Of a stretch of DNA of 64,000 nucleotides, positions 1-8,789 are shown in pieces. Made by a program: the position numbers and the translations under genes. Every line of letters starts with the position of its first letter. Position 1 is the first letter of the stretch. Source of the stretch: Candidatus Bathyarchaeota archaeon A05DMB-4 (GTDB lineage: Archaea > Thermoproteota > Bathyarchaeia > Bathyarchaeales > SOJC01); contig JABFQO010000005.1 of assembly GCA_019685575.1 (NCBI GenBank), forward strand, positions 62,001 through 126,000, read 5' to 3'. The notes under the pieces were generated by a model. The model saw nothing but the letters and a program-made list of their open reading frames with translations. It was not told where the DNA came from and ran no database searches.

Positions 1-466
1 GTAATGCATGTTGTCCGTGGGTTCGTCCCATCATTAAGGTACGTTTATGCTTTTGGGCTTGCTTTATTAGAACCTCTTCAAAATCACTTAGCCGCCGCTC
101 TAGAATCTTGACTGCTTCCTTAAGTTGCAAGGCGGTCGCTGTGTCAAGAATATCGGAACTCGTGGCTCCGAGATGCACGCAAGCCCCGCTGGGACCGCAT
201 ACCTCTGCCAAGGCGCGTACAAGCGCTGCAACATCATGCTTAATCTCTTTTTCAATAGCCTTCACTCTGTCGAGTTGGACATGCTTTATCGATGCCATCT
301 TCATGATAATTTGCGCATCTTTCTTCGAAATGTTACCCACTTCAGCGTGTGCCCACGCAAGCGTGGCTTCCACGTCTAACATTTTTTGCAGACGGTTTTC
401 TTCATCAAAAACTCGTAGCATCTCTTTTGTTCCGTATCTGCCCGTGTCGATTGGGAGTATTGGCAA
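1..466 (-). CDS. purB: Adenylosuccinate lyase, N-terminal part (gene runs off the left edge)
   Basis: PurB splits adenylosuccinate to AMP and SAICAR to AICAR, both with release of fumarate, in purine synthesis. Reading the minus strand from a TTG at 466 gives about 155 residues beginning MPILPIDTGRYGTKEML. GATSSDILDTATALQL follows near residue 100 and MGRTHGQHA at the window edge; both are signatures of the fumarase/aspartase superfamily and of PurB in particular. The start is fixed by AAGGAGG about 6 bases upstream of the TTG. Only the first third of a roughly 450-residue protein is present. The truncation is the window boundary and not a mutation. Confidence 0.93.
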   Translation of the reverse strand, partial: MPILPIDTGRYGTKEMLRVFDEENRLQKMLDVEATLAWAHAEVGNISKKDAQIIMKMASIKHVQLDRVKAIEKEIKHDVAALVRALAEVCGPSGACVHLGATSSDILDTATALQLKEAVKILERRLSDFEEVLIKQAQKHKRTLMMGRTHGQHAL

Positions 467-567
467 GTTTCTTCCTCCTTTCGTTTATTGTGTAAAGTTT
501 GTTTTTATCAGTTTGTATTATGTGGCGAAGTATCTTTTTATTACTTTACCAACTAGTATTGCTGGGT

Positions 568-1215
568 ATGGTGAGGGACGTGTTGGACGACGCCTTCTTT
601 GAAACGTTGAGACAGAGAAGTGAGAAATTCTTTCGACTTTCGCATCACGACAAATCGCATGTTGAAAGAGTGTACAATTTAGCCCTACGAATAGCAAGAG
701 AAGAAAACGCTGACGTTGATGTTGTTAAAGCCGCAGTTTTGCTTCACGACATAGCCCGAGCCATGGAGGACGAAGGGAAAATCGACGACCACGCCGCAGA
801 GGGTGCAAAGATGGCGAGAGAAATACTCGATGAAATCGGCTTTCCTAAAGAAAAGATAGGCGAAGTCATTCATTGCATTGAAGTGCACAGGTTCAGGAAA
901 GGCATGAAGGCTGAAACTTTGGAGGCAAAAATACTTCAAGACGCAGACAGATTAGACATCATCGGCGCCGTCGGCATAGCCCGAGTGTTCACGCGAGGAG
1001 GATGGAGTAATATACCCATACATGACCCAGCCATAAAGCCTAAGGAAAGGTATGACGGCAAATCCGAAACCTCAGTTAATCACATTTACGAGAAGATTCT
1101 TAAAGTAAAAGGCACGTTCAACACAGAAACTGCTCGAAGAATCGCCGAAGAAAGACATGAGTTCGTGAAAACTTTTCTTGAAAGACTCCTTAAAGAGTGG
1201 AAAGGAGAAATATAA
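568..1215 (+). CDS. HD-domain metal-dependent phosphohydrolase
   Basis: This is a soluble protein of 215 residues of the HD superfamily (YedJ/COG1418-like), which usually hydrolyses phosphate esters of nucleotides. The motif is visible as LLHDIAR at residues 58-64, with H75, H107 and a DADRLD segment near 125-130 that would complete the metal site. The reading frame stays open up to 499, but I prefer the ATG at 568. The upstream extension is hydrophobic and unlike the family, and a T-rich box A lies about 28 bases before this ATG, so the message is probably leaderless. The substrate cannot be read from the sequence. The asparagine-synthetase-like gene follows closely and may be co-transcribed. 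Confidence 0.85.
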   Translation: MVRDVLDDAFFETLRQRSEKFFRLSHHDKSHVERVYNLALRIAREENADVDVVKAAVLLHDIARAMEDEGKIDDHAAEGAKMAREILDEIGFPKEKIGEVIHCIEVHRFRKGMKAETLEAKILQDADRLDIIGAVGIARVFTRGGWSNIPIHDPAIKPKERYDGKSETSVNHIYEKILKVKGTFNTETARRIAEERHEFVKTFLERLLKEWKGEI

Positions 1216-1241
1216 ACCTCCAACCATGGAGATCATCGTTA

Positions 1242-2684
1242 ATGGGCGCCATCACAGCGGTAGTGACCAAAGAAGAACAAGACACGGCCAACGCGATTTT
1301 GACAATGATTAAAGAGTTGGCGCACCGCGGCAAAGTTGCTTATGGAATCGCAACCGCAAAAGAACAGACGCTTGCAAACTCCATAGAAAAACTTTGCCCA
1401 GAAAAACTTCGGTCTAACATTGGTTTGGGCTACGTTTTCTCCAAAACTCTTCCCACAGATGCCCCCCTCCTAATTAAAACCGACAACTTCACATTCGTTT
1501 TCGAAGGCAGAACACACCCGCCCATAAACATCAACGAAAAATTACAACCAAACCCTCAAAAAACTGCCGAAGGGATAATCAAAAACTGTGATGGCGCCTA
1601 CGTTTTTGCCATCGCCACCCCCGACGTCCTAATCGTCGGCAGAGACACCCTCGGATTGGCACCGCTCTATTTTGCCAAGAACAAATCATCCATCGCCTTC
1701 GCATCCGAACGCAAAGCATTGTGGAAACTCGGTTTAAAAACTGCAGAATCCTTTCCACCCGGCAACATCGCCACGATAAAAAGCCAAAGCTTCTCATTCA
1801 AACCCGTCAAAACAGTCAAGCAACCCAAGGTGAAACCTTTAGACATGAAGTTTGCGGCTGAAAAGCTACAAAGACTTTTGTTGCAGTCAGTCAAGGTACG
1901 GGTTTCCGACGTGAAAGAGGTCGCTGTCGCGTTTTCTGGCGGCTTGGACAGCGGCACGGTTGCTTTTCTAGCCAAAAAATGCATGGTCAACGTCGAGTTA
2001 ATAACTGTCTCGTTAGAAAATATGCCGGAAACCAGCCACGCCGAAGACGCTGCCAAAGCCTTAGCACTTCCAATCCACACACGAACCATCTCCGTCAACG
2101 ACGTAGAAAAAACGCTTCCCAAGGTTTTGTGGCTAATCGAAGACCCCGACCCCGTGCAAGCCAGCATCGCCCTTCCGCTTTTTTGGACCGCCGAACACGC
2201 CAAGAAACACGGGTTTAAAGTCTTGTTATCTGGTCAAGGTGCCGATGAACTCTTCGGCGGCTACCACAGATACCTCAGCATCTACGCGGAGAAGAGCCCT
2301 GAAGAATTACAGAAAACGTTGTTTCGCGATGTTGCACGATGCTATGAGACGAATTTTCAACGCGACAGCCACGCTTGCGCATTTCACCAAGTGGAACTGC
2401 GGCTTCCTTTCGCTGATTTTCGCGTGGTCAACTTTGCCCTAAGTTTGCCTTTATCACTCAAGATTGATTCTTCAGCTGACTTGCTAAGAAAAAGAGTGCT
2501 CCGCCAAGCCGCAGAGAACATGCACGTACCCCAACTAATCGTTTGCAAGACTAAAAAAGCAGTTCAGTACGCCACGGGAATCACCAAAACCCTGCAAACA
2601 TTGGCGAAAAGAGAAAACTTAAACACCTCAGACTACGTAAGAAAGGTTTTCCAAAAAATATACCCCGATGTGAAAACAGAATGA
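1242..2684 (+). CDS. Asparagine synthetase B-like protein lacking the N-terminal catalytic cysteine
   Basis: AsnB-type enzymes make asparagine from aspartate, ATP and glutamine in two domains. The C-terminal ATP-pyrophosphatase domain is intact: the SGGLDS P-loop lies near residue 235 and LLSGQGADELFGGYHRY near 330. The N-terminal half resembles the class II glutaminase fold (GRDTLGLAPLY near 140). The protein begins MGAITAVV, however, where true glutaminases begin MCG with cysteine as nucleophile. The start at 1242 is supported by GGAGAT about 10 bases upstream. The longer frame from 1197 gives no MCG either. Without that cysteine the enzyme may use free ammonia or act on another carboxylate. 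Its stop overlaps the next start by 4 bases (ATGA), which suggests translational coupling to the deacetylase. Confidence 0.85.
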   Translation: MGAITAVVTKEEQDTANAILTMIKELAHRGKVAYGIATAKEQTLANSIEKLCPEKLRSNIGLGYVFSKTLPTDAPLLIKTDNFTFVFEGRTHPPININEKLQPNPQKTAEGIIKNCDGAYVFAIATPDVLIVGRDTLGLAPLYFAKNKSSIAFASERKALWKLGLKTAESFPPGNIATIKSQSFSFKPVKTVKQPKVKPLDMKFAAEKLQRLLLQSVKVRVSDVKEVAVAFSGGLDSGTVAFLAKKCMVNVELITVSLENMPETSHAEDAAKALALPIHTRTISVNDVEKTLPKVLWLIEDPDPVQASIALPLFWTAEHAKKHGFKVLLSGQGADELFGGYHRYLSIYAEKSPEELQKTLFRDVARCYETNFQRDSHACAFHQVELRLPFADFRVVNFALSLPLSLKIDSSADLLRKRVLRQAAENMHVPQLIVCKTKKAVQYATGITKTLQTLAKRENLNTSDYVRKVFQKIYPDVKTE

Positions 2685-3745
2685 CCAAAACCGCGATAAT
2701 CTACACCCAAAAATATCTCGACCACAACCCGGGACCGACCCATCCTGAAAGCCCGAGGCGGCTTAAGGCGATTATGGAAGAACTAAAATCCAGCCGCATC
2801 ATCGACGAAGAAAACTGCAAAATTTTCGAGCCCGACCAAGCACGCAGAAAGGATGTCGAACTTGTTCATCATCCCGACTACATCGACCTCGTAAACCGCA
2901 CATGCTCTCTCGGCGGCGGTCTTCTAGACCACGGCGACACCGAAGTTTCGCCAGACAGTTATGAAGTAGCGCTCTACGCGGTGGGCGGTGTTTTAAAAGC
3001 CATAGATTTAGTCCTCGTAAAAAAAGTTGAAAACGCATTCGCTTTTGTTCGTCCACCGGGGCACCATGCCGGCCCGTACACTGCTTCGGGATTCTGCATT
3101 TTCAACAACATCGCGGTCGGAGCCAAATATCTTCTGCATCACTTCAACCTTGACCGTGTCTTGATTTTAGACGTTGACGCTCATCACGGAAATGGCACTC
3201 AAGAAATTTTTTACGACACTGACAAGGTGTTGTTTATTAGTTTGCATCAAGACCCAAGAGGTTTTCCGGGCACGGGTTTCGTGGATGAAATCGGCGAGAA
3301 AGACGGCTTGGGTTACTCGATAAACATTCCTTTACCATACAGAACTGGTGATGATGTTTACAAACGTGCCTTCGAGGAACTTGTTACGCCTATCGTGAAG
3401 CAGTACCGTCCACAGTTTATTCTAGTCTCAGCAGGGTTCGACGGCCACTACAGCGATCCAGTAGCATCACTTTCGCTCACCGTGGACGGCTACGCGAGAA
3501 CTTTTCGTTTCATTCGAGAGTACGCTGCAACCCTCTGTCAAGGAAAACTTGTCGCCGTGCTCGAGGGTGGTTACAGCTTAAGATTCGTTGGAAAAATCGC
3601 CGCATGCGCAGTTGCCGAAATGGCCGGGGTTGGGTATTCCTTCGCAGATAGCGTTCCACAGATAAATGGTGCTGTTACGAAACAAGGTGAAAAAGTGATA
3701 GAGGAAGTAAAAAAGATTCAATCCACGTATTGGAAGTTAGGCTAA
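2681..3745 (+). CDS. Histone deacetylase family (AcuC/class II HDAC-like) hydrolase
   Basis: Members of this family are zinc hydrolases that remove acetyl groups from protein lysines, polyamines or other amines. The 354 residues carry all the expected marks. HPESPRRL lies near residue 21, PPGHHAG near 124 with the tandem histidines, DVDAHHGNG near 165 with the metal ligands, SAGFDGH near 250 and LEGGYS near 300. It overlaps the asparagine-synthetase-like gene by 4 bases, so the two proteins probably act together. Whether the substrate is Alba (which is encoded in this window), another protein or a small amide cannot be decided. The family assignment itself is firm. Confidence 0.93.
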   Translation: MTKTAIIYTQKYLDHNPGPTHPESPRRLKAIMEELKSSRIIDEENCKIFEPDQARRKDVELVHHPDYIDLVNRTCSLGGGLLDHGDTEVSPDSYEVALYAVGGVLKAIDLVLVKKVENAFAFVRPPGHHAGPYTASGFCIFNNIAVGAKYLLHHFNLDRVLILDVDAHHGNGTQEIFYDTDKVLFISLHQDPRGFPGTGFVDEIGEKDGLGYSINIPLPYRTGDDVYKRAFEELVTPIVKQYRPQFILVSAGFDGHYSDPVASLSLTVDGYARTFRFIREYAATLCQGKLVAVLEGGYSLRFVGKIAACAVAEMAGVGYSFADSVPQINGAVTKQGEKVIEEVKKIQSTYWKLG

Positions 3746-3758
3746 TTTTTTAGGCGTG

Positions 3759-3941
3759 TTATTCGGTGACTTCTATTGCTGCGTTTGGGCATTGCGCCTC
3801 ACATGCTCGACAGACGAGGCATTCTGATTTTTTGACAGGAATGGATTTTTCGTTCTGTATTTCGAAAACTCCGACGGGGCATGTGTCGACACATGTTGCG
3901 CATCCGTTGCATTTTTCAAGATTCACCTTTACATCGACCAT
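3759..3941 (-). CDS. Ferredoxin with two [4Fe-4S] clusters
   Basis: This is a 60-residue cytosolic electron carrier. It has two complete cluster motifs, CNGCATCVDTCP near residues 14-25 and CLVCRACEAQCP near 42-53, in the arrangement of clostridial-type 8Fe-8S ferredoxins. It ends 14 bases from the deacetylase gene and is convergent with it. The gene stands alone on its strand, with an A/T-rich promoter region before it. It could serve the hydrogenase or formylmethanofuran dehydrogenase encoded elsewhere in the window, but nothing in the sequence ties it to one partner. Confidence 0.95.
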   Translation of the reverse strand: MVDVKVNLEKCNGCATCVDTCPVGVFEIQNEKSIPVKKSECLVCRACEAQCPNAAIEVTE

Positions 3942-4011
3942 TGCATTATCAACTCCTGTTTTTGGTTTTATTTTTCAAAATGTTTGGGTGGAATAAAAGG
4001 GTTTAGGAATT

Positions 4012-5853
4012 TTAGGTAGCGCCTTCGCTTAGTCTTAAAAGTGCGCCGTCCATGCTTGTTTTTGCCTTTTCTCTTCTTTTGTTGTACTGGTCTTGAAGCC
4101 GCTTGTAAGTCTCTAGCGAAATTTCTCCACGTCTATATTGTGCCGTTACGCGTCTCGCTTCTGCTTCTACTCCTTGTAGTTCTGCCTCGGCGACTTCGAG
4201 TTCTTTGATGATGTCTGCATATTTTGGACTGGCAGATTTTACTTTCTGTTTAAGGTCAACCATGTCTCTGTTTAATCTGGAAAGTTGGCTCTCCAGCATT
4301 CGTCTTCGAGCCTTATACCTTGCACGGGGCAATCGGCCTTTTTGCATTTGGGTGTCTAACGAATCCAACTCGCGGAGAATCCTTTTCCTTTCCTCATAAG
4401 ACGAAACTATGTCGCGAAGAACATGAGTTTTTACTCCAACCCCCGGCAACGGCGCAGGTACAGCGGCTCTTGGTGCTTTCCATATTAACGCGACAACGCA
4501 TCCTATCGCTGCGAGCGCTGTCATCCATAGCGTTGGGCGGTATGATGCCCAAAGTAAGGAGTAAGAATATTCCATCGTTAGGTTCATGTTATTGTATAGC
4601 GAAACATTGTAGGCTGTGAAGAGGATTTTCTCGGAAAGTGCTCCTTTCTGAAGAATGTAGTCTCCAGTGCCAGGCAACGTAGACTGCTTTAGAGATGCCC
4701 CCTCTGGGAAAGTGATGCTTGTGGTTAGTTTTCGAGCCACTCTGTTCAAGTTTTTGGTTGTTGGAAAGTTTAAATTGAAATCGCCCGGTGTTGTTTCGGT
4801 TAGATAGTATGTTCCGGGCAGGTAGTAAGTTAGTTTGAATTTTGTGGAGTTGCCTCGGTTTAAAGCAAGTCCAAAATCTACGGAGTAGGTTGTTGTGTTT
4901 TTGTCCGCTAAGGCTGCGGTTATGGCTTTTCCCTGCAGGTTCCATGCTGAGACGTTGTTGGCGCCTTCTGGAAGCCGTATTCGCATACCCGTCAATTGTT
5001 GTTGCATCTGGCTTGTCACAGTGTAATCTTCTGTTACGAAAATGTTGCCCCATCCGTCTATTTCTATGCGTCTCTCCAACGCGTCAATAGTGACTACTCG
5101 ATAGGTGTTGTCTTGTGAGGTAAAGTTCATCCAGCCTATGAAATTCGTAAGTTTTTCCAGCGGGGCTCTTGTGAGGCTGAGAATCTGTCCCTTTTCCAGA
5201 TTTCCTCCAATGGAGAACGTAGAGGGATTGCCGTCTACAAAGGGGGCTTTCGGGGGACAAACGATAGTTACGTTCACCGAAGACGCGTTTTGAGGCAAAC
5301 TAGGGTACGCTGGGTAATCCAACGTCAGAACCGGCTCGGTCACGTTCTTTCCAAGTTGTTCCTCGCTTGGATACGTGTAAGTTGAGGAGATTATGATGTT
5401 AGAGAACACAAAGACCGTGGTAAAACTGAAGGACTGACCGTCTGTTAATTGAACTCCACCTTCTGGAAAGACCACGGTTACACCGTAATATCCTATTTCG
5501 CCGAGCCCTGTGTCTAATATGACGTTGAACTCTTGTGATGGATTAGACGCGTTAAAGGCGAAACAATAGGCTAAACGATATTTGTACTTGTATGGAAAAC
5601 CAAGGGAATACTCAGTCAACGTTACAGTTTGGCCGGGTTTAGCCGACAATCTTAGCGTGTCGTTGATGACTACTGTGCCGCCTTCCAGAATTGTGACAAA
5701 GTGGTCTACATAATCTACTTGTACGTCATCGAGCACGGAGGCTTTTATCACAATTGTCTTCGTCGTGGTTGCATTTGCATTTATGAAAACGAGCGCTGAA
5801 AAAGCGAGAAAAGAGAGGATACATATTAGCAGGATAGGCTTTGTTTTTCTCAT
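4012..5853 (-). CDS. Secreted/membrane-anchored protein with beta-rich ectodomain and C-terminal coiled coil
   Basis: I do not recognise the family. The chain has about 613 residues from the second ATG (5853), which is preceded by GAAGGG; an ATG 18 bases upstream is also possible. It starts with a signal segment (KPILLICILSFLAFSALVF), followed by about 400 residues of extracellular, beta-rich sequence with many N-x-S/T sites. One transmembrane helix follows near residue 450 (MTALAAIGCVVALIW). The last 130 residues are highly charged and probably a cytoplasmic coiled coil. This suggests a surface protein linked to something inside the cell. Neighbours give no functional clue. Confidence 0.8.
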   Translation of the reverse strand: MRKTKPILLICILSFLAFSALVFINANATTTKTIVIKASVLDDVQVDYVDHFVTILEGGTVVINDTLRLSAKPGQTVTLTEYSLGFPYKYKYRLAYCFAFNASNPSQEFNVILDTGLGEIGYYGVTVVFPEGGVQLTDGQSFSFTTVFVFSNIIISSTYTYPSEEQLGKNVTEPVLTLDYPAYPSLPQNASSVNVTIVCPPKAPFVDGNPSTFSIGGNLEKGQILSLTRAPLEKLTNFIGWMNFTSQDNTYRVVTIDALERRIEIDGWGNIFVTEDYTVTSQMQQQLTGMRIRLPEGANNVSAWNLQGKAITAALADKNTTTYSVDFGLALNRGNSTKFKLTYYLPGTYYLTETTPGDFNLNFPTTKNLNRVARKLTTSITFPEGASLKQSTLPGTGDYILQKGALSEKILFTAYNVSLYNNMNLTMEYSYSLLWASYRPTLWMTALAAIGCVVALIWKAPRAAVPAPLPGVGVKTHVLRDIVSSYEERKRILRELDSLDTQMQKGRLPRARYKARRRMLESQLSRLNRDMVDLKQKVKSASPKYADIIKELEVAEAELQGVEAEARRVTAQYRRGEISLETYKRLQDQYNKRREKAKTSMDGALLRLSEGAT

Positions 5854-5989
5854 TATGACCCTTCTTTGCATGTTTGACGGAACGATTTGAATTTGTCTTG
5901 GTATCTAATAACCGTTTTTCCTTATAACCATTAGTTTTCTGAAAGTGGTTAAAAAACCGAGAAAAATGTCTTCTTTTTCGCAAGTTCAT

Positions 5990-7141
5990 TCAAGGCGTAG
6001 TTTGCTTTAGAAAGCACGGTAGGGTTTTGTCTTTTAGTTCCACGTAACGCCTCATCCGTCTAGCCAAATGCGCTCCGACTATTTGCTCTAAATCGCCAAA
6101 ATAATGAATTTTGCGCATATTTCTTGCTTTGAGTATCCTTTTCGCCGTCACAGGCCCGACACGTGGTATCCGTAAGACTTCGTTGTACGTCGCCGTATTC
6201 AAGTCCAACGGAAACATGTCCCTGTCTAGTTTTGCGAGCATCAACTTTGGGTCGGCATCGGGCAGGAAGCCTTCATCGTCAACTATGGGCGCGAAGGAAT
6301 TCGCCGTGAAACCATAGTCTTTTATGAGGAAGGAAGATTGGTACAGCCGATACTCTCGAGACGGTGAGCAAGCGGGTTTTCTCTCCAAGGGCGTTTGGCG
6401 GATGGGTTCGAAACCGCTGTAGTAGACGCGTTTGAGCATTAGTTTTTTGTAGAGCCACTCCGTAACTTGCAAATGTTCCCAATCATTATCGTCAACCGCG
6501 CCCACTATCATCTGTGTGTCAATTCCTGCTCGGGCAAACCCAAACTCTGGCTTTATTTTTGTGTTCTTTGCTTTGGATGTCTCGTCGACCAACCAATCCA
6601 ACCGTTTCAAAACCGCCTCCTTTAACCCTCCCTTGTCGGGACAGAGTTGACTGAATATGCTTCTGTTGGGCGCTTCGAGGTTTATTCCCACTCTATCGGC
6701 AAGTTCTACTGCTTCGCAAATATAGTGCCTACTTACGCCCGGCATGAGCCTAAGATGAATGTACCCCGTAAATCTCATGCCTCGGAGAAGCCGCAACACT
6801 TCCAACTGCTTTTCCATAACATAATCTGGGTCACGCGTCACAGAGGAACTCAAGAAAAGCCCACTTATCCGCCCAGTCTTCCAAAGATGCAAAGTCACGG
6901 TTGCCAGTTTCCGTGTTTCCCAATCGATCCGCTGAAGGTTTCTTTTCGCCCTGAACGCACAGTAGGCGCATTCGTTTTTGCAATGGTTTGTTAACAGGGT
7001 CTTAAGAAGCGGAACACATTTTCCTCTTGCGGCTGCTTCGTAAATAGGCACTGCTGTTTGATCCCATTCAGCGCCAACTCGGAGAAGATGCCACTTGTCT
7101 CTTCTTTTCAGTAAACTTGTCACGGTTACTCGATAAAACAC
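5990..7141 (-). CDS. Radical SAM protein with C-terminal helix-hairpin-helix (putative DNA modification/repair type)
   Basis: The 383 residues carry the cluster motif C54-x3-C58-x2-C61 (CKNECAYC) followed by AFR, and further conserved radical SAM segments (HLRLMPG near 150). The last 65 residues form a helix-hairpin-helix unit (LRIPRVGPVTAKRILKAR), which usually binds DNA. This matches the family annotated as putative DNA modification/repair radical SAM proteins, often paired in bacteria with a uracil-DNA-glycosylase-like partner. No such partner is adjacent here. The reaction is unknown. It is expected to be cytosolic and oxygen-sensitive. Confidence 0.88.
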   Translation of the reverse strand: MFYRVTVTSLLKRRDKWHLLRVGAEWDQTAVPIYEAAARGKCVPLLKTLLTNHCKNECAYCAFRAKRNLQRIDWETRKLATVTLHLWKTGRISGLFLSSSVTRDPDYVMEKQLEVLRLLRGMRFTGYIHLRLMPGVSRHYICEAVELADRVGINLEAPNRSIFSQLCPDKGGLKEAVLKRLDWLVDETSKAKNTKIKPEFGFARAGIDTQMIVGAVDDNDWEHLQVTEWLYKKLMLKRVYYSGFEPIRQTPLERKPACSPSREYRLYQSSFLIKDYGFTANSFAPIVDDEGFLPDADPKLMLAKLDRDMFPLDLNTATYNEVLRIPRVGPVTAKRILKARNMRKIHYFGDLEQIVGAHLARRMRRYVELKDKTLPCFLKQTTP

Positions 7142-7234
7142 TGGCGCTCAAGTAGGATATTTTCATTTGGCAAACGAAAAATTGAAAAGAACGCATAATT
7201 CAAGTGCAGTTTTGCTAAGAATTTGTTGTCTCGG

Positions 7235-7579
7235 TCAGAGACCGGCTTCCCTCAAGTAGTAGCCATCGTCTCTTTTTGCTCCGAAACTTCTTACTCCCTT
7301 CTTCTTAAGCTGGGTTCTCAGTTTCTGCGCATAATTGCGGCTGATTTCTCCTCTTTTCTCCATGTAATCGATGATTTCTTCGGCTTGCTTTGCAGTGTCG
7401 CATCGGCAAATGAAGTCAATCACGTCGGGGGTGTAGTTGTCAAAACATTTAACTGCTGCTTTCTCGCCCGCTTCAACGTCGGTTCTAACCGAATTAATGC
7501 GCACCTTGGATTTTCCGCCGTCCATTTCTTCGGCTAAGTGGGGAAACATTTTCTTGAAGGTTGCTTTGTCGACATTCAT
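7235..7579 (-). CDS. DUF2095 family archaeal protein
   Basis: This is a small soluble protein of about 114 residues beginning MNVDKATFKKMFPHLAEEMD. It resembles the archaea-specific family DUF2095, whose function is unknown. I chose the ATG at 7579 because AGGGTGA lies 6 bases before it; an in-frame ATG at 7606 lacks a ribosome site. A good box A (TTTAAATATC) lies on the minus strand near 7665-7674. This implies a 5' leader of about 65 bases, which is long for this genome. The C-terminal half is lysine/arginine-rich (KLRTQLKKKGVRSFGAKR), so nucleic-acid contact is possible but not shown. Confidence 0.8.
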   Translation of the reverse strand: MNVDKATFKKMFPHLAEEMDGGKSKVRINSVRTDVEAGEKAAVKCFDNYTPDVIDFICRCDTAKQAEEIIDYMEKRGEISRNYAQKLRTQLKKKGVRSFGAKRDDGYYLREAGL

Positions 7580-7849
7580 GCTATTCACCCTAGGGCTATT
7601 TGTCATGGAGTTTGCCGTGGCTCGTTATTTGCAGTTGTGTACGTCAAGTTTTTCTATGCATAAAGAGATATTTAAACAGATTCAAGTTTCAGCGTCAGTC
7701 GCTTCGATTTTTTCAATGTTTTCTCGAGCGCATCAAAGACGGCGAACAGAGGCTGGTGTGAATAAAGAGTAACCCTCATTTATGAGAAACGATACCATAC
7801 ACAACAACATAACCCGCGTATATGAATCATAACAAAACACGTTGGAGCA

Positions 7850-8746
7850 ATGACGAAATTGCCAGCAGTTTCAAAGGCCGTTGCAGAAAAAATTAGAGAA
7901 CTAGAAAATCAACTCGCGCCCATACGAGAACAAAGAGACAAATTACACAAAGAAGCACAACAATGGATGGAAAAACGAGACGACACCCGCGAAAAAATAA
8001 GAAACCTTCACGAAGAAATCGCGAGTCTAAGAAAACAACGTGACGATATTAACCAAAAAGTCAAAGACCTCAAAATCATACGTGACCAACTAGTAATGGA
8101 CCGAAAAGAAAAACTTGCCAAGGTTATCGAGCTTAAACAAAAACTCTCGTCTCTTAGACAGAACCCGGCGAAACCCGTTCGCGCCATTGAAAAAGAAATC
8201 GAAAGCCTCGAATGGAAGATACAAACTAGCTCCCTTACGTTGCCACAAGAAAAACGAATAATAGAGCAGATTGCAGAACTCGAAAAGCAACTCTCATCCT
8301 ACAGACAAGCACAAACGATCCGTAAAGAAATCAACACGCTGCAACAGCAAATGAGAACACTACGCGGCGAAGAGAAGAAATTTCACAACCAAATCTCAGA
8401 AATGGCAGAGCAGGGAAGACGGATTCATCAAATCATGACAGAAAAGGGCGCAGACATCCCTAAATTGAAAGCCGAAGCAGAAGAATACCACAAAAAATAC
8501 ATAACCACCATAAGACAAGCACAAATTCTAAATAAACAATGCATACCCCTCATGGCACAAATCCGTGCGTTATCAGGTAAAGCCAAATCTGAAGAAAGAA
8601 AAGAAAAAACACAACGCGAAACAATGCTCATGCAAGAACTGGAAAAACGGGCTTTAGAAAAACTGAAACGTCATGAAAAGTTGACGTGGGAAGAGTTCAA
8701 GATTCTTGCCGAAAAAGGCCTTATGGAAAACGCCGCCGAAGAGTGA
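7850..8746 (+). CDS. Long coiled-coil protein (COG1340-like)
   Basis: Nearly all 298 residues form heptad-rich, charged coiled coil (for example ELENQLAPIREQRDKLHKEA), with only short breaks. The last 40 residues (LKRHEKLTWEEFKILAEKG) form a small amphipathic cap typical of archaeal COG1340 proteins. The role of that family is unknown; structural or ribosome-associated roles have been proposed. No signal peptide or membrane helix is seen. It heads a co-directional run with the DUF373 gene, the phosphorylase, the prenyltransferase and a PKD protein. Confidence 0.82.
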   Translation: MTKLPAVSKAVAEKIRELENQLAPIREQRDKLHKEAQQWMEKRDDTREKIRNLHEEIASLRKQRDDINQKVKDLKIIRDQLVMDRKEKLAKVIELKQKLSSLRQNPAKPVRAIEKEIESLEWKIQTSSLTLPQEKRIIEQIAELEKQLSSYRQAQTIRKEINTLQQQMRTLRGEEKKFHNQISEMAEQGRRIHQIMTEKGADIPKLKAEAEEYHKKYITTIRQAQILNKQCIPLMAQIRALSGKAKSEERKEKTQRETMLMQELEKRALEKLKRHEKLTWEEFKILAEKGLMENAAEE

Positions 8747-8789
8747 CACATAAACTATAAGTGTCGATGCAAAGTTATATGAGAATGGC

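Noticed and set aside
108-602. Plus-strand ORFs at the left edge (164 and 84 residues)
   Set aside because: They are antisense to purB, whose protein signatures are clear on the minus strand.
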